Source: Urechis unicinctus (Eukaryota > Annelida > Polychaeta > Xenopneusta > Urechidae). From it: a DNA stretch of 64,000 nucleotides. The position numbers were made by a program, and so were the translations under genes. Below, one piece after another: positions 1 to 13,100 of the stretch. Below the pieces are notes generated by a model. That model ran no database searches. It was not told the origin of the DNA and saw nothing but the letters and a program-made list of their open reading frames with translations. The stretch is taken from NCBI GenBank assembly GCA_034190875.2, contig CM067354.1:52122514-52186513 (forward strand). Reading direction: 5' to 3'. The number at the start of each line of letters is the position of its first letter. Positions within the stretch are counted from its first letter, which is position 1.

Positions 1-2542
1 TGCTCAAATTGCCGTTTCACACAACAACCTCATGACAAAACGTTATATATACACCATTTGACAACACATAGCGCGTGTTATACACTGTTATAACCCATGG
101 ACGTTATATTGCAATGCCATAACTGCGGTATAAACCTCCGACATAATTCGTCACATTTATGTCGCGAGCGCTAACGGTAGGTAGGCGTTTTTTTTTACAC
201 ACGATGATTACTCACATGAAGGCACGGGTCTACTGTTGATTCAAGATGCGCTGATGCTGCATATGAACCTTCCCTAAAACAAGATGCATCATGACAATAA
301 TTTGACCAATACATGCCCCTCTCGCTGCACAATGAAAAGTAAGGGTTTGAATTAGGGTGCGCCTTATCTGCAATAAATTGTCCTTTATATCCAATAAGTG
401 ATAAAAAAGGGATGGGGACGAGGTGTCCTATGCAATTCACATTATTTTGATTGTTAGAGGCCAGTGTTTACATTGCGACATGGTCCAAGAGACATAATTA
501 TAATCACTTGTAGATAAAAAGGCATGTTAAAAGGCATCGGTGTGAAATTTAAGAATGTATAACGTGAATAAATGTGAGACAAAACCGTGAATAACGATTG
601 TCTCGTTCCCAATCGCTCGCAGTGGATGTGTGGACAGCTGTTAGTGGTGCAGGAACACGTTATGACAAATTGTGGAGCCCTGGTGCCTTAATATGGTACC
701 AAAATCAATAAATGGATAACGAATAGCCAGCGGTACGAATTGTTACCATGTGGATACAATTGTATAAAGGGCTGTGACGTTATATATCCTACAAACCATA
801 CAAGGCAATGATACTGACCGACTGCGGGACATTGCAGGAAACCCGTGTCGCTTGACCAATTAAGTTGCGCTTGTATGATACCGCCTAGCAGCCATGGTAC
901 CTAATCCAGAATGCGATATGTCTTTGTCAGAAAATCCTTCATAATTACAATAATATTGAATCGTTTAATAACGGTAATTTCACAGTAGCATAGTAACAAT
1001 AGCATTAATTCTTTGTCCCAGTAAAAAGCGATATTAGTTGTGCATTCCTGACGTAATATTGATCTGATTAGTTATTATAATAGTAAAAGCTGCGGCTCAT
1101 CTTGTGCACCATGACCATTGTCACCGCACATGGATATGGCATTAGAGTAATAAATCCCCTGGGCTGCATTTCTGTTGTAACAAAAGTCATGCAAGCAACA
1201 ACACGTTAAGCACAAAAGGACACGCACATCAATGACCAGCGCATTCGTCAATACCCACAGTAATATCACGAGACTTATGGCCGAGGTGTGAATTCTATGT
1301 TTGTGCGACGTCACTAATGACACGTCATTGATTATGCGAAAACATAGTATTCATATGTGTGGCCTACGCTAAAACTTATCAGCCTTAGAGCCAAGGCAAG
1401 CATATTGCTGTCGTTGAGACAAATCATATTACTGGTGTAAAACATGGGAAACAATATGACATGATTATGTCAGCGGTTAAATAAATCCCTGCATCATTTG
1501 CGAATAAACTGTTATTTCCTTTAGCACAAGCCCAAGGTGACTAATCAAGGTATTGTATGAACATTGTACTTGTTAGTAAAGGCTCCTGCATTGTTCGGAG
1601 GTTTTATAGCTAATTGTATCTTACGTGATATCTGTTTGTTGCACATCGAATGCGCAATCCGAGAGCAGAAAAGCCTAAATATATATGTCTTCATATCGAT
1701 TGGCGAGATTATCAGAGCTATGATATATAACGCCAACACGCCGTATTCTGTTGAGATTCGATTGCATTCACGTCTATGTTATATGCCCTCATGTTGTAGT
1801 ATCATTGGCAAAATCATTTGATGATGGCCAATAATGTCTACGTCAACCATTAGTCATTTAAAAGAAGATGCCATTGATATTGCAGCTTACAATTAGCCTC
1901 ATGTCATTAAATGGAAACATCAATATGGTTGCTTTTTCCCCGATTATTGCTTTCGTTATTCGGCCTCACTATTGTATATGCAAAATGACAATAATGATGA
2001 ATAATATATATTCTGCTTCAATTTACCAAATATTGCATGGTATCAAGTAGCAATGTAAGCCTCAAAAGAGACCTATCAAATGGTGCGAACACATGCATCC
2101 ATATATACCCGAATTAACTAAGGCTAATTATTGTTTTAAGATATATCGCTGCTCCATACCCTCAGGTAGTGAGATTGATGGGAAATATTCTCTGTTTTAA
2201 TCAGCGACAGGTATAACATTTATGCGCCTTAATATAAAGTAATGTTTGTGACGTTTTGTTTCATGAATCACCGATTTATGTCTTATGTAAGCTGCACTTG
2301 TACAGACCCAATCCAGATAATTAAAATAACTTTGATCTAATCGTGAAATAAATATCACTGAACAGACTTCGTCATGCAATGGTTAACACATAGTCAGTGC
2401 ACATTTGACCTTGTATTATATCTTCTCTGACAACACTTTACAATAAGTAAGTCCTAAAATCTTACCATTGCCACGTGGTTATTAGAATTGTTTATTATTT
2501 CGAAACCATTAGGACAAATTTCCTAGCTGACACATCACGTAT
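1..2542. other. unassigned AT-rich DNA
   Basis: No gene, RNA or clear repeat is visible. Open frames here are short, rich in Cys, Ile and Tyr, and look like chance frames. I found no convincing second copy of this stretch elsewhere in the window. A weak resemblance between about 2,190 and 35,220 was not strong enough to call. Confidence 0.5.
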
Positions 2543-2930
2543 TAACAGAACGCTTGCAATGCAGGCAACAATGCCAACGTTAGTCTAGGATCTTCGAACT
2601 ATTGTTATATTAACACAGTTAATTTTATATCATATATCATCATATCTTGTTCGGGGAACTCTAAAAATAATCAATGTGGTAAGTAGCAATATAACTCACA
2701 GAGGTTGACCATTCTGCGCGCAGGACAATATTGCCATTATATCTTGCATGCGTTTGTATACTGCCCACGAACTTTATCATTACGAACGTATCAGATGCTG
2801 TCAGGCTAGTTTCACCAATGCAATGGCATGCTTTGTCGGGGTTTCTAGAGAAATATATCTTTTTCATTTGTTTATTGTTGACAAGCCAGTTTGACAAATT
2901 TGCTGCTAGACTGCCACATATGCCGTTTCT
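2543..2930 (+). repeat. segment A, copy 1
   Basis: Matches 35,583-35,985 in the same orientation. Shared landmarks include agaacgcttgcaa at the start, a stretch around ttatattaacacagtta, ataatcaatgtggtaag, and tctagagaaatatatc near the end. Frames of 79 and 98 codons here are not preserved in the other copy. Confidence 0.8.
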
Positions 2931-4218
2931 GTGTGTAAAGCTTCCCCAGTGTGTCATTTCTAATACTTAATCTGCGAAAAACATAATATATAACCGACCG
3001 AACATCTGTTACTGGTCTGGAAGCTATTGGAATGGAATCTCCAGCAATATATTTTGCAATTTGGATTTTTCCGGACTACGGTTATGCAGGGTGACTGCAT
3101 ATAAATGAATCAGCTCTGACCCGCATCGAATTGCGGAACCCATGCACCGCCTGTTCGCGGAAAAGGAAAAGTAATTTTGAAAGCAGTTGAAAATGCTCAA
3201 ATCAAGATATGACAATATGTAATTCAATCGTAACTTTGCAACCGAGATATGAATAGCCCTGGTGCGCAATTTAATTTTACTTGTGTGCGTCTGCAGATAT
3301 CATCAAATGTCACGACCTCTTCTTCGACTCATATAATCACCTAGAGAGAGGCCGTGAATTAAGTGGCCTGTAAAACCTGAGAAACTTGCAGCACCCAAAG
3401 CAAGCCGCTCAGCAGTCAATCCTAGTCGCATCCAACAGAACGCGCGCCACATAGGAGCACTCGAACGGAAACGGCAGTGGTATTCGGCAAACTGGGCTAA
3501 TCATTGTCTTTTGTGTGGCTGGCTTGGATTAAAAAATGCCAAACATTTGTACAACGCTAGCAGATTTCAAGCGATATCGGTACAATAAAAGTTCGATTAA
3601 TTGCCACAGAAACTAAATTTGGCTATTTCCACACAAAATTACGCAGGATTCATGCTTTGTCCATCTTAAATGGCCAGCTGATTGCACCATCTGTTATGGC
3701 ATGGAACATGAAATCAGCCTGTGCAGCGCTTGGACACATAATTACTAACTTTCTAAAGCTCTACATACACCTCCATTCATCACCTAAAATTGTGAACATT
3801 TGCCACCAACGATCTGCACAGGACCAAGTTGTGCTTAAGGCATATTCAATTACCAGCGTAATCAGCCATCAATGATTTATGGAACCGAAAAGCAGCCAAC
3901 TAAATTGTGGTCAATTCATGAGGTGCATACAAATATAATTTGACATAAACAATAAGGTATAATGCACCCATTAATATTTGCGCGCAGAATCAAACGTGGA
4001 TTACGATAGGACGATAACGACGGCTGGGCATCATCTGAAGCAGTTCCGTATAGATCTTATATCAGGGTTGGGGTGGAGGCGGATGGGGGTGAGGGTTTAA
4101 TCTGGAAACGGTTTATTATGGACAGGCATCGTTTATTTGTATTACGGAGCGAATTTTAGTCCATGTCACTCTTGTTGGAGAGAGAAAACTTGCTGAGTTA
4201 AGCAGTTAAACGGATCGA
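2931..4218. other. spacer between segments A and B
   Basis: No second copy was found in the window and no gene is recognised. The only distinctive item is a G-rich run at 4,065-4,095, listed separately. Confidence 0.5.
4065..4095 (+). other. G-quadruplex-like G-rich run
   Basis: Four G runs of 3, 4, 5 and 3 bases are separated by loops of 2, 11 and 3 bases. The 11-base loop itself contains three GG or single-G steps. The surrounding sequence is AT-rich, so the run stands out. Folding is inferred from the pattern only. Confidence 0.5.
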
Positions 4219-6640
4219 TTTCCTCTTATCACGCTTTATTTTGTGTTTTATCAAAATACCAGGTTCCAAACATCTTAACAAACAGTTACATCATATGAAA
4301 GTCATGCTTTTGTCGAGCGAATACAATAGTTGCCACATGTACTTACTTTTTCAAGCTAATGCTCTCTCGATCCATTTAATGGTGGGCTAAATAATTTATT
4401 GTGGCTAAAGCTTCCCAATGTGTCATTACTCTGGTGTCCTTGCTGTCAGGGTTGTTCAATTGTGATGCTAGTCAAGCGAGGAGAGGCCTTATAAATATAT
4501 GTTATCAGATGAAGCTGAATACTGTCAGGTTTCCATTTATTGATACACTCAATATAACTCTAGGTCTAACGACTACGAAGGTTGCTGTGCTAGTTTATAT
4601 TTACCTCATTCTTTGTTTATATTAATCCATAAATATAACCTTTAATATATTTTGTAATACGTTTTCATATTATATTTCGGCTCTTTTAAACAATGTAGCA
4701 TCAGGGAACGTAATAACAAAAATATAAAACATGCGGATTTTGTATTAGGATTTGGTAATAGCTCGTGAGTTTATTCGAATTCCCACTTGGCATCCAATAA
4801 GGCAAGTATATTGAGACAGCTATAATAGTTAGATCGCCACAAAGCTGAAGTCGACATATAAGTGATATATTTAAATCCCAAATTTATTGCTGTAGGGTCT
4901 ATGATTTTGTCAGTTATGCGGCATATGGTGTAACTTTGGCTGTAAGGACTAAAAGACTGAAAACAATACGCACAAAGAATCTGAAATATCATTGCGAATG
5001 ATTTCGTGGATACCATTAAGCTGTGAATAATCCGTATATAAAAGATTATTTAAATTAACTTATTGGCCAAAGTGGGGTGCCTGAATGTCTATCAATCAAA
5101 TGCCTTATTTTGCGAAGCAAGCGTGACGCCTATTTGCAGTGAATATCACTTGTTTTGTGATATAAGATATATTTGAGCAAAATAACTTTGCCATTCAGAA
5201 ATTACGCGTTCGTTCCTTATTCTGGTATGAGTTTGGTTCTGAACATGCACAGATATTTTATTGCACTAGGTTAATATTCCATAAAAGTAGATTCCTTGGT
5301 AACTTCAATGTAGCTAAATTTTATTGCTCTAGGTTAATATTCCATAAAAGTAGATTCCTTGGTAACTTCAATGTAGCTAAATCACCCTGTCGCGTTTGTG
5401 TGGGCATAGTTGACCTCCTACAGAGGCGGAAATAGCAGTGATTGCAGTGCATCATGTTGACAAACCTTGATTGCATTAAGCTCGGACTATAATTATTCGT
5501 CTAGTTTCATGATTGACAGCACGAAATGTGCCGCTTGGAACGCTGCTTTTTGTCTGATAATAAACGTAACTGCTATATTGTAACGAATGATCTGTTATTG
5601 GTCAGTCGGTGTGTATTTACAACAACATGAAGCAGTTATGGAGCTCTGCAACCTTCAATATGCACCACAAACATCTGCAGATCAATACATGTGCCATGTC
5701 GTAGATTGCTTGACAAGTTATGCCGCTAAAATGAATGCGATCAGCTCAAGCAAAGGAACAGCAACCTATATTATCCCAGACTTACCAATGATGATTGACA
5801 ATATCAGACATTTGCACATAGGCGGTGAACCTTATTCAGCTTCAGGCAATAATAAATAACCTGTTATTATGTGAGATTAACGTTATCATGTTGCACTAAA
5901 TTGTCGCATGAGATATACAGCATCGATGTGATGGCGAATTCCCAATTATGTGATGCGGAAGGTAACCTCAGCAATGTGATGCTGCTTCTAACATCACATC
6001 ATCTTCTCAGCGTTTAACGTGTTGCAAAATGTGAGAGTGAAAACATTTCTATTCAATGTGCGTAGTCAGTACAGTGAAATGGGATGAGATACAGGAAAGC
6101 ACTTGATATCGCGAGTTCTTACAGATAATGTATAATATCGAGATGAATATATATATGTAAACCATGGATTAAAACATTTCTAAATAGGGAGTGCCACTTA
6201 GTGCATAAAATTGTTATTTATGCAATGTTATCGATGCCTAGGTGTAATTGGACGGAATGTCGGAAATTTTTCCATGTTAATAGCACATGAATCGTGACAT
6301 AGCATACCTAAACGGACACTACATTTAAGTAGTACCGTAGCTTCTATTAATCCTAGACAATAGTTTTAAGAGCAATGTGCATCAATTTCAGTCCAGAACC
6401 TTACCTTGAACCGATTTGCTTATACTGCACAGTCAATGGTCGACAATTTGTCAGAAGCATTAAGAAGCCCTCTATCGTTCTTATCGCTCAATAAACCCCT
6501 CGAGCAAATAAAGAGAATATAAGCTAATTACATGTACCGTAGGCAATGTCACATTGCATTTGCAGAGATGCATATAATAGCGGCGTTAAACGAATTGTCT
6601 CAAGGCACGGTGGTTAATACAATGCCAAATAGGTCAGCTG
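4219..6640 (+). repeat. segment B, copy 1
   Basis: Colinear with 22,350-24,870. Landmarks shared by both are gtgatgctagtcaagcga, taactctaggtctaacgact and tcatgattgacagc. Copy 1 has an extra stretch of roughly 150-280 bp around 4,650-4,930. Copy 2 has extra stretches at about 23,343-23,445 and 23,935-24,045. The 90-codon frame at 5,587-5,859 is destroyed in copy 2 by an in-frame stop and a net 10-bp deletion, so it is not a conserved gene. Confidence 0.85.
5255..5380 (+). repeat. 63-bp perfect-length tandem duplication
   Basis: Two adjacent 63-bp copies (5,255-5,317 and 5,318-5,380) differ at a single base (gcactagg versus gctctagg). The paralogous site near 23,215-23,275 has one copy only and has diverged much more, so the duplication arose after the B segments separated. 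Confidence 0.95.
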
Positions 6641-7265
6641 ACTAACCACAAATGTGGGCAATATTCTCCAAGAATCTAATTACATATTTCAGAAGCTACT
6701 TAGTTCAAGGCTACGTAGATTGCTGGAGATTTGGTTTTATTGTCGACGCAATGTTGTGAACAAACAAAATGATTTAATATGCAAAACAACGTACATAATC
6801 GTGTACACAAATCAGCGCTGCATAGTGGCTATGGTCTCCAGCATGGTCTCCAGCAAATGCTGTTGTCAGCATCGCCTAATGAATAATCTATTTAACATTT
6901 ATGTATCAATGATTCCAGTGGACGGTAAGGTGTGTTTTAATAAAAATCATATTCATGCAATTTTGGGGTAAAAAACTGGTTCGACAGTTAAAATATTTTC
7001 GCACAATACATCTATGTAGGTTGCAAATTCACAGCTTCACTAGAGGCCTTTTCGCAAATATGACATAGCCATGCAACTATAGCTATGAAGATACATTAAA
7101 TGCAGACACTGGGTTGAATGACAAATGCACTCGAAGGCAAGTTATTCACCGTACAAAGACTCCTTTGCAAATATATGAGCAGTTACTCCATCCAGACGTG
7201 GTATTCTTGTTATTAGTAAAACGTAGAATATGCTCTCCATAGAAAGGATATGACACGCTGTGATA
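6380..7265 (+). repeat. four-copy subrepeat, copy 1
   Basis: Related to 24,560-24,890, 25,355-26,060 and 37,640-37,960. All four share an aacccctcgagcaaat-like core (aaccactcgagcaaat in the second) followed by aagagaat, then gcgtcacatt or gtcacattg, ttgcctcaaggc, and a ggactaacc-like block. The longer match to 25,355-26,060 extends to a shared ggttgaatgacaaatg block near 7,112. This family predates the large units because it occurs twice within unit 2. Confidence 0.8.
6831..6854 (+). repeat. 12-bp perfect tandem duplication
   Basis: atggtctccagc occurs twice head to tail. It lies inside a 105-codon open frame that has no counterpart in the paralogous repeat copies. Confidence 0.95.
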
Positions 7266-8339
7266 GAATTATATTTGTTTCAATCAATGTCAACGTAATT
7301 ATATATTTTTAATCAATACCACCATAGATAGCCCTTTTTTGTGAGAGCTCATTGGATAGACTATCATTTACACCAGCAACGCCACCGATTATCGCTGTAC
7401 ATCTGGGTAGCAATACGCGTGTATCAAGCTCAATGGGGTCTTTTAATGTCTCTACATTATTGCTACAACATGTTATACGGTCGATCAATGTTTAATACAG
7501 TGTTTAACTACGCAATAAATTGGTCAATTGAGAACACCGAATATCCAATTAAGATTAATACACAATGATTTTTGTTATCTTTAGGCAACTTATCAAAATC
7601 ATATTTTTGTCGGATCCATGAGTGATCGAATTCGGACCCTATCTCGCTGCTAACATAGCAATGATAGTTTATGCCAGCTACACTAGGTTCAGTGCATGTA
7701 CCTTTTTTATGCTTCACTGATTTGGCCGATTAATAAAGCGATCTTAAGTAATCATTATTTTCTCATTCGTAGTGTATCTGTTATCCAATGTCCAAAACTG
7801 ACAAAAGTGTTCCTATATGCAGGCACAAATTGCAACCACCCAAACGGGAGACCCAACAAAGCAACGCATATAGCAACGCAAAACGTCATTATTGATAACG
7901 CAATAGATGCCATAACACAATGCTACCTATATAAATATATATCCTTACATCTAAATGCCCGTACGGCGGAATCCTCATAGAACAAAATTACATTTGTCTC
8001 AGCATGCATTTGAGGACCAATATTTGTATCAAAGATCATTAATAAAAGGGATACCAACTTGTTATCGTATGATCTAGATCGACACAATTACCTGCTCTAA
8101 AATACAGATACATCAAGAATTCCTATGTTTACATTTGTAGGTTGTTAATGTATCTTTTACGTTATTCTGCAATGCGTATTTGAGTCTTGACTGTGATCCA
8201 TAGCTGTAATGCATGGCAACGGTGAATTCTATATTGCAAAAATCACATACTGTTTGATACGCTGAATAAGGATCAAATAATTAACGTTGCACTGAACTGT
8301 TGACTTAGATAAATTGGTACCTACATTCCAAACTTATTA
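7266..8339. other. unassigned stretch between the subrepeat and segment C
   Basis: No gene is recognised and no clear second copy was found. Open frames of 69-94 codons overlap on both strands and show no domain pattern. Confidence 0.45.
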
Positions 8340-9560
8340 CATTGAAATGTTGCTAGTTGGTATAAAAATATATGCGTGACCCATGGATCTGAATCATTTT
8401 GGTCTTCATCAGATTCATATGCGGTTAGTAATGTACAAAATGATATTGATTCAATGTGCCGTGGTTAGTGAAATGAGATGAGATTCAAAATAACACTTGA
8501 TAATGCGAGTTCTATAAGGCTCGGATGTTCGATTACCACATACTCGTATTTAAATTATATTTGTTGCATGTAAAATAGATAATAAAATTTCTACAGGAAG
8601 CATATTGTGAGTTTCTATACATTGAGTGGTACTTACAACACAACATTGTGATATATGCAGTGGTATTTTGTTTTTAGTTAATAATTAACCCAGTCTTATG
8701 TGAACATCGAGTGCATATGTCGTTCTTGTTGCCTGACTATAAATCATGGCGTTTTTTATATGAGCGCCAAACCATTACATTTGACGCGAATTCCTAGGAT
8801 GAATGAGCATTGATTTACAAACCTCCATCGAAGTCCCAGCTACACCTACAATGCGACATTTTTCTGTTATGATAATAAATGTATAATTGTCATTAACATC
8901 TACGTAGCATTACACATATAAGATGTTGCTTGCTTAATTTATTGGCACACATAGTGTATAACAACGAATTCTTCCTTAAATGAATACACTCAATATCCCA
9001 TTATAATATATACACAATGTACTGTTACTTATTAGTTACCTTTAGTCAACTTTGAAAAACAAGTGTTTTTGGAAACATTATTGACCAAACGTATAGTTCA
9101 TACTACCAAAACAGATAAAAATAATCATCAAAATGCCTTTTTACGTGTGCACAGTCGAAAAGTACGAAAAGTGAACGCAACATGCAACTATTCTATTGAT
9201 CAGTTCAATTTCTGTGTGACACCTCTCTTATTATGCAATATTGTGGATCTACACATTGGTCGTCAACGTTTAAAGACTAACCCCGCATAACAATGCGTAC
9301 AGGATTGCGTGCTTGTGCACCATGTTTAATGATTCATATATGTGTATTCACAACAAAACCTATGACAATAAAACAAACTGCATCCCATTGTCTGACACAC
9401 AGGTATTGGGAATGGTTTTAAATTGCTGGTAGACCTGTCAATGTTATTTAGAATTCATTGAGATAACCGTGGTTATTATTGCTCTCATCCGTCACTTGAT
9501 AGTAATTACTTGTGGCGCAGTATAAAAACAAAACGCCGATCGACCTGTTTTTGGATTTTT
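8340..9560 (+). repeat. segment C, copy 1
   Basis: Colinear with 24,897-25,340 and then 26,101-28,080. In unit 2 the segment is split by about 760 bp that contains a copy of the four-copy subrepeat. Landmarks are ttgttgcatgtaaaatag, aaaccattacattt and gcattgatttac. A block at about 8,450-8,520 (gtgccgtggttag, gggatgagattca in the second copy) is also related to 6,050-6,110 and 24,210-24,270, so C and B share an older tandem ancestry. Confidence 0.8.
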
Positions 9561-10030
9561 TTTGCTTTGGTTTATTGAGGTGTGACCTCTGAAATATACA
9601 CTCATGTGCAGATGATTCGTGGCCAGAACCTACTAATTAATCTGGTGAATGGAAATAAATATTGCGTTTTTGATTATAATGAGAGATTAAATCTGGTCAC
9701 AGGCAGCTGTCAGGTATGAAACACGGCTGATGGTTCAATTATTTGCAAATGAAAGGTTTTCAAAGCGATATATTTAGTGTAATTACTTACAGAGCCAGTC
9801 TTGTTACTATCACTGTATGATACATTTTCTTATCATTGCATTTGACTTCGCTTTCTATTGTTCGAAAACAATATCAACTAGGGCATCAAATGTTCCACGT
9901 ACCGATTTTCAAGACACGATATCAACAGCTGTTGAGAGTAGCAAAACATTTTGGACTGCGCTGGAGTGGTCAATATATGTTCCATGGCGTTGTTGGGAAC
10001 CGCATTAAGTTTATATATAGTCAGTGCTGA
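9280..10030 (+). repeat. three-copy block at the C/D junction, copy 1
   Basis: Related to 27,830-28,660 and 39,610-40,340. Shared features include aaactgcatcccattgtc, a gaatggttttaaattgc block, cgccgatcgacctgttt, and a core at 9,925-9,975 around agtagcaaaacattttgg. Frames through these blocks are shifted by 1-bp indels between copies. One is at gttattta(g)a..., another in gctgt(t)gagagtag of the third copy. The hydrophobic and Trp-rich peptides they encode are therefore not conserved products. Confidence 0.8.
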
Positions 10031-10199
10031 ACATGTCGATTTGTAAAAGTTGCAGTTAATGTTTTAGTTTTGAATCTACCGGGTGTTTTATGGCTATAGT
10101 CGATGTATTTAACAAATACCCACATGGCTTGATAAATTGATAATGACGGAGCTTCCAGGGGCCAAATCATTATTCATTTAAAAAAGCGTTATGACTCGT

Positions 10200-13100
10200 G
10201 AGCAGGATGCAAACGCATAATCTATGCACACAGCATTTGCATGCACGCGCCTGGCACATCCGAAACTTGAACTTTAGGCTCATGTTTTTACTCACCTTAA
10301 GTACGCATATGTTACATTTAAAGTAGCAAAGTTGCGTTCATATAAGTAAAAATACGACACTGACTATAAAATTCCATCCGCAAGCCTGCAATTGCAATTA
10401 ACGTTCAATTAAAGTAAATCATGACAAATCTTCAGGGAATTTTCGAGCAGCAAATCACCATTTACCGCTATACAACGCTAGAATCGGTGATCCTTCGGGT
10501 TTTGCACAAAGTGATAAACCCAGACTACGACCAAAAACTATCATGCGTAGCACCATACATTAAGGCACTTCTCTTAGGGAAGCAGTCTGTAATGTGAATT
10601 TTGCTTGTATATCATATCCTTTCTACTCTTATTCTACTCAATCATCAAGGTACATGTGTTTTGTCAGGGCATTCAGGAGATTCCACACAGCGGTAGAAAT
10701 TACTGACTCCACACATCACTTGAATATGTGTGGTTTCTACACATTAGTTTGCAAATCACGCTTCTGTATATTGCAGATGTTGTTGTTATTGATGCTGATT
10801 ATTTATACCGCTTAGGCCAGAACTAATCAAAGGGTTATGAATAACAGATGAACGCACAGGTATATACATTATGAATGATTGGAAACTTCACTTAGCTATT
10901 CCATTTATATGCCAATAGTAATCATATCGGTTTCTTATCATGGTGTAAACATGGTGCGCGTGTCTCTGTATCATTGAAAAAAATCGTACTTATGCAGTTT
11001 TGACTCACCTCAGCGTCGTTCTGATGCCATTTGCCATTCAACTAGTCACCACATGTTAAGTGTCTATTCACATGTAAAGGTCACTTGGTCTAAATCAATC
11101 CATTATCACGAAAGTCATGGTAGATTAACCTGCAAATCTGTAGGCTTAGAACATCTGTTCATCGCCTACAAACGTGATGTGCCCTGATAGTCCCGGATGC
11201 AGTTATAAATAGCTGTCATTATCCCGTTAAAATCATCACTACAAATGCTCTGTACAAGCTCGCTGGGATACATTGCGTCAAACTTAGCACTTAAGAACTT
11301 GAATATATGGAGGATAGTTGACAATCATATCTTGATTTACAACGATAATGCTTGCATGGTTTGTATTCAAGTGGACCCTTTTCAATGGAATATTCTGTTA
11401 TAAAATCTTCTGAAAGTCTGGCGTATCAATGAGGTCATGATAGGATGAGCAGCCAAATTAATAGCAAAAACAGGCAATATGAACGCATTATTAGTGTCTG
11501 TATTTTAATTCAACCAGTTAAATATTACAGCACTCATTCAATGTTTCATTCGAAGGAGAGTTTTATATAATGTCATATATATTGATTAAAACTGTTCATA
11601 TTCATTACATCGACGAAAATGGATTGAGAGCCAGATTCCTCGCGTCTGCTAATGCTTGTTCTGTTGTAGCACAACGAGTGGTTTGTTCGTATGCTGAATC
11701 CAGGCGAGCAGAAGCAACGTAATTTCCAAAACCTGCTGACAATCTGACGGCCAATGGGTGAATAACGACATGAAGGTTCTCCGGCGATCAATAATAGATC
11801 ATTAATCATTTCTGTTTGCAGCAAATCGACAATCCCGAAAAGCTGCGCTCGCTATTTAAAAAAAATAACCCACAAACGTTTCAATCGCTTAAATACGACA
11901 TACAAATTTAACCTGATAATATTCAATTTGAATTACGTCCGTTGCATGTGAACGTTTCATCGACATATCGATTCAATATTTTGCCCATCAAAGCAGCAGC
12001 GTCCCCAAAAACCGTCAGCTGTTCGTGAAGCAGCAGGATGACTAAAATGCATAATGATATTCTGCACCACAACGACGCAGCCGCCAAGACACTAGATATT
12101 CAATGTGGTGAATAAATTCAATTATTATGACTATTGTTACCATCTGGCTCGTGAGTTAGTGGCCTTATTGATAGCTTACAACAATATAGATTACACGAAA
12201 TAGCCAACGACAAAAGTAATTAAAGCGTAATATGGAGATCACGCCCTCGTTGTGCTCAAGCTGTTAGTAGTTTATGACATATCCATCACTTTAACGGTTA
12301 TTTACAATGCTATTATTGACATGAAAGCACACTTCACTGCTGACTATTAATATAATGCTCACATTCATATGTCGTGGACTCCATCAGGACCAATATGAAC
12401 TACTCATATTTGCAAATTATGGCCGCAAACCCAGAATAACATAACCAATTAAAACCAGTAGGTTTCCATTGTACTACTGCTGCTAATGATTGAAGAAACC
12501 ACTCCGCCGTAAATTGTCATCAAGAACCACATCGAATGGTGATTGCATGTTGACAATCCATGGGACATTTTTATGTGTCTCTCGCCATGTTCGTAACCTA
12601 CCATTATACTGCATTGTAGTGATGCCATGGTGCTTGACTAATGGGCGTATTGATATAATTCATACTTGCGGAACTGTCGTCCGGATACTGAAAGAAAATG
12701 ATAGATTCATCATAGTACAATAGAAATCATTTGAGACATTGCATTTTGGGCAATTCAGATATGAATATCGTGTGCTTAGCAACATGCAGAACGTTAAAGT
12801 CCTGTTAGTTCTTTTGCTATGTATGCTTCACTGGAGATCTTGCTGGCCACACCCCACAGTATTTATGGGGATAATTGTGTGTGGTTTTAAAATTGCATGG
12901 TGTAAGCTGTTGAGGCAGTTAAAAAAAGGATCTCAGTGTTAATACGATGTATGTAGCAGTTTATCGCATATTGTGTTCGCAGAACAAAGACAATCATTTT
13001 TATGACATACACTCTAAGCTTAGTTCTGTCGGTACCGGATCTTTGTAAGTAGTAAATAATGCATGGGCAAAGCAGCGTAACTAAGCAAAGGCCTTTAAGG

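Noticed and set aside
5587-5859. 90-codon frame with an acceptable composition
   Set aside because: The unit 2 copy has an in-frame stop near its start and a net 10-bp deletion.
9817-10030. Trp-rich peptide shared with 28,484-28,690
   Set aside because: The third copy has a 1-bp deletion in the core, and in copy 1 two overlapping frames are equally open, so no single frame is favoured.
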